The notes under the pieces are model-generated. The model saw only the letters and a list, made by a program, of their open reading frames with translations, was not told the DNA's origin and did no database searches. The position numbers were made by a program, and so were the translations under genes. Shown here one piece after another: positions 59,934 through 64,000 of a stretch of DNA of 64,000 bases. The stretch lies in contig NZ_CP093443.1 in the NCBI RefSeq assembly GCF_026168515.1, positions 62,001 through 126,000 of the forward strand, given 5' to 3'. The stretch is from Brevibacterium spongiae (GTDB lineage: Bacteria > Actinomycetota > Actinomycetes > Actinomycetales > Brevibacteriaceae). The first letter of the stretch is position 1; each line of letters starts with the position of its first letter.

Positions 59934-60231
59934 AGTGAAGTATCCGGTCTTTGACGCTGCTGATCACATCACCAACACAGATGAAGCCGTATCGCTGCTG
60001 GAGGCAGCTCTCGAAGAAGCAGCCGATGACCCGGGCGCACTTCCCGCGGCACTCGGCATTATTGCGCGGTCGGGAAATATGAGTGAGCTCGCTCGTCGAG
60101 TCGATATGAGTCGAGACGGTCTGTATCGGGCGCTCTCCGCTGACGGGAATCCAACCTGGTCAACTATTCTCCAGGTGACGAAGGCATTGAACCTTCGCGT
60201 CGAAATCCATCCAGAGTCCCGTTCGGCATAA
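59923..60231 (+). CDS. addiction-module antitoxin (HigA-like, toxin partner degraded)
   Basis: 102 aa with the family pattern: FDAADHITNTDEAVSLLEAALEEAADDPGALPAALGIIARSGNMSELARRVDMSRDGLYRALSADGNPTWSTILQVTKALNLRVEIHP. The helix-turn-helix is at about 48-90 (GNMSELARRVDMSRDGLYRAL). This is the antidote of the TIGR02684 type (killer gene first, antidote second). GGGGAGGGCC precedes the ATG at 59923. With its toxin reduced to a stub it may survive as an orphan antitoxin or regulator. Confidence 0.85.
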   Translation: MTDEVKYPVFDAADHITNTDEAVSLLEAALEEAADDPGALPAALGIIARSGNMSELARRVDMSRDGLYRALSADGNPTWSTILQVTKALNLRVEIHPESRSA

Positions 60232-60264
60232 CCATCTGCCTTGTGAACGGCAGAGGCTTGGATC

Positions 60265-60287
60265 CCGGCCGGTCGGCCGGCCTTCTT
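60265..60287 (+). terminator. terminator hairpin
   Basis: CCGGCC (60265-60270) and GGCCGG (60275-60280) form a 6-bp stem with a GGTC loop, followed by CCTTCTT. Between the convergent antitoxin and symporter genes. Confidence 0.65.
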
Positions 60288-61800
60288 ACCTGGTGGCCGC
60301 CTCGGCGCGGGTCTGGCGCTGCGCCGACGGCACCCACCGCGGGTCCGGCTTCACCAGCGTGATGACCACGACGACGAGGAGATTCGCCGCGACCGCCCAC
60401 AGTCCGCCGTTGATGCCGAGCAGCGGGTCGAGTCCTGTGTAGTGGAGGCCGACCATGACGATGGAGCCGACGATGAGCCCCGCAGCTGCGGCCTGCTTGC
60501 TCATCCGGGGCCAGTAGAGGGACAGCAGCGCTGCCGGGACGACCTGCGCGAGTCCCTCATAGCTGAGCACCGAGAGTTCGACGAGCGCGTCGGGCATGAG
60601 CAGGCTCATCACGAGGGCGATGACGCCGACGGCCAGGCATACCCACTGGGACAGCGTCTTCTGGCGCAGCCCCCGGGCGGCGAGCTGTTCGGACGTCATC
60701 GAGGCGGCGTTCTTCGGTCCGGCCAAACCACCGCCCAAAACCGTTCGGCCCCACATGGAACCGATGGAGAGCATGTACACGCTCATCGGCACGATGGCCG
60801 ACAATGCGCCCGCGACGCCGATGAGTGCGACGATCGGTGCCGGCAGCGAGTCCGTGACCACGGAGAACAGTGCCAGGTCGGCATCCTTGAGCGTCGGGAT
60901 GATGAACAGCGCGGCCACGCCGACCATCATCGGCACGAGCAGGAGCAGCTGGTACCAGGGCAGGATGATCGAGTTCCGCCGCAGGGCGTTCGCCGAGGTG
61001 CCCGAGAGGTAACCGGCGATCGACGTCGGGAACACGGTGATCGTGATGCCGTTGAGGATGATCGTCGAGATGAACCAGGCACCGCCGTAGGTGCTCTCGC
61101 CGGCGCCGGGGAAGGTCAGCCACTGCGACTTCTCGGTCACGAGACGGTCAAGCAGCGGAGCGAGCCCGTCGAAGTAGTGCAGCGGTACGTAGATCGCGAG
61201 GAACGCGACGGCGAGGATGACGAGCCCGTCCTTGAAGACGCTCACCCATGCGGAACCGCGCAGTCCGGAGAAGAGGATGAACGCCTCGGCGACGATGAAG
61301 GAGAGGATCGCTGCGACCTTGAGGTCGATCGCACCGTAGCTCATCGCGTTGACGACCGCGCCCATGCCCTGGATCTGCAGCTGGATGTAGGGAACGATGA
61401 ACACGGTCGCGAGCACAGCGACGAGGATCGCCAGCCCACGCGAGCGGAAGCGGTGTTCGACGATATCGGAGAGACTGACGAGCTTGTGCCTGGCGGCATA
61501 GGTCCAGAACAGGGGTCCGACGAGGTAGGCGACGACGAGACCGATGCTCAGATAGCCGATGAGGTAGAGGATCGGCACACCGTAGGAGTACGACCAGCCG
61601 GCGGTGCCGAGGAACGAAAACGAGGTGTAGGTCTCGCCGGCCATGAGCAGCAGGATGAAGATGAATCCGAGCCCGCGTCCGGAGACTGACCATTCGTCGA
61701 GGGACTTCTCCCGACCCCGACCGGACCACACGCCAATGCCGATGGTCGCGAGCATGGCGAGTCCGAAGATGATGCAGGCGATGATCGCGGATGTGCTCAT
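60286..61800 (-). CDS. sodium:solute symporter (SSS family)
   Basis: 504 aa, about thirteen membrane segments. Signature text: SVSGRGLGFIFILLLMAGETYTSFSFLGTAGWSY near the N terminus, VSLSDIVEHRFRSRGLAILVAVLATVFI, and the Ser/Gly-rich SSS core around AWFISTIILNGITITVFPTSIAGYLSGTSA. Co-encoded with a DUF3311 protein whose stop overlaps this start by four bases (61797-61800), the pairing of the MctP-type monocarboxylate/solute uptake systems. ATG at 61800. Substrate not defined; a monocarboxylate is the best guess. Confidence 0.9.
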   Translation of the reverse strand: MSTSAIIACIIFGLAMLATIGIGVWSGRGREKSLDEWSVSGRGLGFIFILLLMAGETYTSFSFLGTAGWSYSYGVPILYLIGYLSIGLVVAYLVGPLFWTYAARHKLVSLSDIVEHRFRSRGLAILVAVLATVFIVPYIQLQIQGMGAVVNAMSYGAIDLKVAAILSFIVAEAFILFSGLRGSAWVSVFKDGLVILAVAFLAIYVPLHYFDGLAPLLDRLVTEKSQWLTFPGAGESTYGGAWFISTIILNGITITVFPTSIAGYLSGTSANALRRNSIILPWYQLLLLVPMMVGVAALFIIPTLKDADLALFSVVTDSLPAPIVALIGVAGALSAIVPMSVYMLSIGSMWGRTVLGGGLAGPKNAASMTSEQLAARGLRQKTLSQWVCLAVGVIALVMSLLMPDALVELSVLSYEGLAQVVPAALLSLYWPRMSKQAAAAGLIVGSIVMVGLHYTGLDPLLGINGGLWAVAANLLVVVVITLVKPDPRWVPSAQRQTRAEAATR

Positions 61801-62099
61801 TTCCCGGCCTCCTCGATCTCGTGGTCCTCACCGAAAGCGATGTCGGAGGGGATGTGCTCGGGCAGGTCGTGCCGGTAGTACCGGTCGCCGCGGGCGGCCA
61901 TCCACACGAAGAACCAGGTGAGGATCGTGACGGCGATCGTATAGGTGAGGATGAACGGCAGGCCGGCGATGCGCGGCTCGACCGAGTTCGCCACGATCGG
62001 GGTGAGGATGTAGAGGACGACGGGAATGATGAGGAGGAAGAGCGAATACCTCCGCCGAGGTGGTCCCGCCGTGCGTGCCGAACTGTGGTCCCGTGACAT
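61797..62099 (-). CDS. DUF3311-family small membrane protein
   Basis: 100 aa from ATG at 62099, where GAGGTTGAGC provides the ribosome site; a longer frame to 62150 has no site. Two membrane segments (RRYSLFLLIIPVVLYILTPIVA and FILTYTIAVTILTWFFVWMAA), followed by a short acidic tail. DUF3311 proteins accompany SSS-family symporters and probably act as small accessory subunits. ATGA overlap with the symporter. Confidence 0.85.
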   Translation of the reverse strand: MSRDHSSARTAGPPRRRYSLFLLIIPVVLYILTPIVANSVEPRIAGLPFILTYTIAVTILTWFFVWMAARGDRYYRHDLPEHIPSDIAFGEDHEIEEAGK

Positions 62100-62240
62100 G
62101 CTCAACCTCATTTCCTTGCGCTCGCGTCCGCAGGGGAACGGACTCGGCAAGGCTAGTGGTGTGGATCACTGAGGCTGGAGGGTGGTCCGAATCGTGGAAT
62201 CACATCGGTGGATTGCGGCGCGGGAAGCGTCGTGCAAGGC

Positions 62241-62284
62241 GAAGCGCACTTGTCGAAGTGTGTTCCCTACGACAAGTGCGCTTC
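62241..62284. terminator. 15-bp inverted repeat after the oxo-acid dehydrogenase genes
   Basis: GAAGCGCACTTGTCG at 62241-62255 and CGACAAGTGCGCTTC at 62270-62284 are perfectly complementary across a 14-base spacer. Likely terminator of the minus-strand E2 gene, whose stop is 40 bases away. The stem contains a nested CACTT/AAGTG pair. Confidence 0.75.
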
Positions 62285-62323
62285 CTCTTGAACGGCGCCG
62301 AAGTGGTCCAGGCCGGGCAGGCC

Positions 62324-63862
62324 TCAGAGCTCCGGCAGCAGCGAGATCGGGTTCTCGATGCAGTCGGCGACGAAGGTGAGGAACTCGCTCGGCTCCTGAC
62401 CGTCACACGCCCGGTGGTCGAAGACGAAGGACAGGTACATGACCTTGCGCACCGTGAGCTGCCCGTCGACGACCCACGGGCGGTCCTTGATCCGTCCGAG
62501 GCCGAGCATGGCCACCTCGGGGAGGTTGATGATCGGAGCCGAACCGTCGACACCGAACACGCCGTAGTTGTTGAGCGTGAACGTGCCGCCGGACAGCTCG
62601 GACGGATCGAACTTGCCGGTGGCTGCCTTCCCGACCGTCTCGGACACGGAGTCGCGCAGCTGCCGAAGACTCATCTCACCCGCGCCGTGGACGACGGGGA
62701 CCATCAGCCCGCGCGGGGTCTGCGCGGCCAGTCCGAGGTTGATGTCGCCGTGGGCGACGATTTCGTTCGCGGCAGTGTCGATCGAGGAATTGATGATCGG
62801 GTACTTCTTCAGCCCCGCCACGACGAACCGTGCGACGAGGGAGAGCAGCGAATACTTCTCGCCCGTGCGGGCCTCGAGTGCGCGCTTCGTGCCCAGCAGC
62901 TCGGTGGCGTCGACGTCGAGCCAGATCGTGGCCTCGGGGATCTCCTGCCGCGACCGGCTCAGGCGTTCGAACACGACCTTCCGCAGGCCCGTGATCGGGG
63001 TGCGGGTGTCGCGGTCGCCGGGTACCTGACCGGTGCCCGCAGCGGCAACCGCAGGTCCTCCCGCCGAGGCGGCGCTGCGTTCCGTGATCGACTGAGGCTC
63101 GGCGGCTGGTGACGTCCCCGCGGGGACGTGGGCGCTCGGCGCCTCGACGTTCGCAGGCGTGCCCGACTCGATCGCGGCGAGCACATCGGCCCTGGTCACG
63201 ATCCCACCGGGACCGGTGCCCGGCAGGTGCTTGGCGCTGAATCCGTGATCCTTCGCCAGCTTGCGCACAAGCGGGGACGACACGGGGGAGACGCGGTCGC
63301 CCGCGGCCGACGTCGATTCGCCGGTGGCGGTCTTCGACGAGTCATCGGTGGGAGTCGGTGTCTCTGTCGGCGGCTGCGGTGGAACGTCAGGGATAACGGT
63401 CGGGACGTCGGGCGCTGATGCGAGCGCGGAAGTCGGCGTAGAGGCTGAGGTGGCCGCTTCGGTGTCCCTCGCGGTGCCGAATGACCGCTTCTTCGTCGAC
63501 CGGGTCTTCGGTTCCGACGTGCCGTAGCCGATGAGATTCGCACCGCTGGACTCGTCGGTCGACGAACCGGATTCACTCGCGTTCGCGCCCCCTGCCTCAG
63601 CTCCCGCATCGGCGACGGAGAACAGGGCCTGACCTGCACTGACGGTATCCCCGGCGGCCGCGTGAAGATGAACGATCCGCCCGGCGAACGGGCTGGGCAA
63701 CTCGACGACGGACTTCGCGGACTCGACCTCGACGACCATCTGATCGACGTGGATCTCATCGCCGATCTCCACCTTCCAGGAGATCAGCTCCGCCTCGGTC
63801 AGCCCCTCGCCGAGGTCGGGGAGGATGAACTCGCGCGTACCGGTATTCAGATCAGCGCTCAT
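62324..63862 (-). CDS. dihydrolipoamide acyltransferase (E2) of a branched-chain 2-oxo-acid dehydrogenase
   Basis: 512 aa. Lipoyl domain at about 10-85 with the lipoylated Lys in VVEVESAKSVVELPSPFAG. An Ala/Ser/Thr/Pro-rich linker follows to about 195. The peripheral subunit-binding domain is SSPLVRKLAKDHGFSAKHLPG to ADVLAAIE (about 200-240). A second flexible linker precedes the catalytic domain from RTPITGLRKVVFERLSRSRQ, with the active-site His in VFDHRACDGQEPSEFL near the C terminus. The E1-beta gene lies immediately upstream (TGATG overlap), so this is a 2-oxo-acid dehydrogenase complex operon. The branched-chain type is favoured over pyruvate by the E1-alpha/beta arrangement. Confidence 0.92.
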   Translation of the reverse strand: MSADLNTGTREFILPDLGEGLTEAELISWKVEIGDEIHVDQMVVEVESAKSVVELPSPFAGRIVHLHAAAGDTVSAGQALFSVADAGAEAGGANASESGSSTDESSGANLIGYGTSEPKTRSTKKRSFGTARDTEAATSASTPTSALASAPDVPTVIPDVPPQPPTETPTPTDDSSKTATGESTSAAGDRVSPVSSPLVRKLAKDHGFSAKHLPGTGPGGIVTRADVLAAIESGTPANVEAPSAHVPAGTSPAAEPQSITERSAASAGGPAVAAAGTGQVPGDRDTRTPITGLRKVVFERLSRSRQEIPEATIWLDVDATELLGTKRALEARTGEKYSLLSLVARFVVAGLKKYPIINSSIDTAANEIVAHGDINLGLAAQTPRGLMVPVVHGAGEMSLRQLRDSVSETVGKAATGKFDPSELSGGTFTLNNYGVFGVDGSAPIINLPEVAMLGLGRIKDRPWVVDGQLTVRKVMYLSFVFDHRACDGQEPSEFLTFVADCIENPISLLPEL

Positions 63863-64000
63863 CACAGCTCCCAATCCCAGGACTCGAGCGCATCGAGCAC
63901 GCGTTCGACGGTCGGCAAGAAGAACTCCTCGAGCTTCGGGGACGGATAGGGCACATCGAACCCGGCGATCCGCAGAATCGGGGCCGACAGATACGTGAAG
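63862..64000 (-). CDS. 2-oxo-acid dehydrogenase E1 beta subunit (C terminus only)
   Basis: 46 residues are visible, ending FDVPYPSPKLEEFFLPTVER through VLDALESWDWEL and a stop that shares one base with the E2 start. APILRIAGFDVPYP is the classic transketolase C-terminal domain ending of E1-beta (BkdB/PdhB). The rest lies outside the window. Confidence 0.88.
   Translation of the reverse strand, partial: FTYLSAPILRIAGFDVPYPSPKLEEFFLPTVERVLDALESWDWEL

Noticed and set aside
1..64000. tRNA, rRNA and tmRNA genes
   Set aside because: I looked for T-loop-like GGTTCGAATCC words and clover-leaf pairings and found none that would fold; small RNAs cannot be excluded by eye.

Overview
The window is a 64 kb stretch of dense, high-GC (roughly two-thirds G+C by eye) actinobacterial chromosome. 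Short intergenic gaps, frequent ATGA/GTGA start-stop overlaps and several likely leaderless starts fit this. A complete mevalonate pathway cluster of the Streptomyces CL190 type, a DUF222/HNH (13E12-repeat) protein, a DUF6230/DUF6114 pair, DUF2871 and DUF3311 proteins and a WhiB7-style ABC-F gene together suggest a Brevibacterium-like member of the Actinomycetota. The genus is inferred. No rRNA, tRNA, CRISPR array, insertion sequence or prophage was recognised.

Layout. 1-6.4 kb (minus strand): six translationally coupled genes for acetoacetyl-CoA to isopentenyl/dimethylallyl diphosphate, in the order mevalonate kinase, diphosphomevalonate decarboxylase, phosphomevalonate kinase, type 2 IPP isomerase, HMG-CoA reductase, HMG-CoA synthase (cut by the window edge). 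6.4-13.7 kb: an ECF42-type sigma factor with its DGPF/YCII partner, a TetR/MFS divergent pair with two operators, an FAD-linked oxidase and a polymerase-A-only DNA polymerase. 13.8-25.2 kb: alcohol dehydrogenase, tandem VanZ proteins, MarR/VOC pair, a YdeI-like protein, methyltransferase, PhzF, Gfo/Idh oxidoreductase, M50 peptidase, HAD phosphatase and the DUF222/HNH protein. 25.3-34.3 kb: purine salvage (NCS2 permease divergent from 8-oxoguanine deaminase), small membrane proteins, MerR regulator, glutamine amidotransferase, then the DUF6230-DUF6114-secreted-protein operon.

34.6-43.2 kb looks like a nitrogen-compound catabolic island: LysR regulator, M20 carbamoylase-type hydrolase coupled to diaminopropionate ammonia-lyase, AbgT transporter, creatininase-family hydrolase and GntR/FCD regulator. 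A secreted esterase joins through a shared operator sequence. 43.3-48.5 kb carries ACC deaminase coupled to a transketolase/pyruvate-dehydrogenase-E1-like protein (which suggests handling of 2-oxobutyrate), then a semialdehyde dehydrogenase behind a structured leader. 48.7-53.6 kb is an asparagine-use operon (FadR-type regulator, asparaginase, aspartase, asparagine permease).

53.7-57.9 kb is a three-gene ligase/ketosynthase/acyl-CoA-dehydrogenase operon with no carrier protein in view. It is one of the better candidates for an undescribed pathway. 57.9-60.2 kb holds an ABC-F ribosome-protection-type gene behind a short leader peptide and hairpins, then an antitoxin whose toxin partner is reduced to an N-terminal stub. 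The right end (minus strand) has an SSS symporter with its DUF3311 partner and the E2 plus partial E1-beta genes of a branched-chain/2-oxo-acid dehydrogenase.
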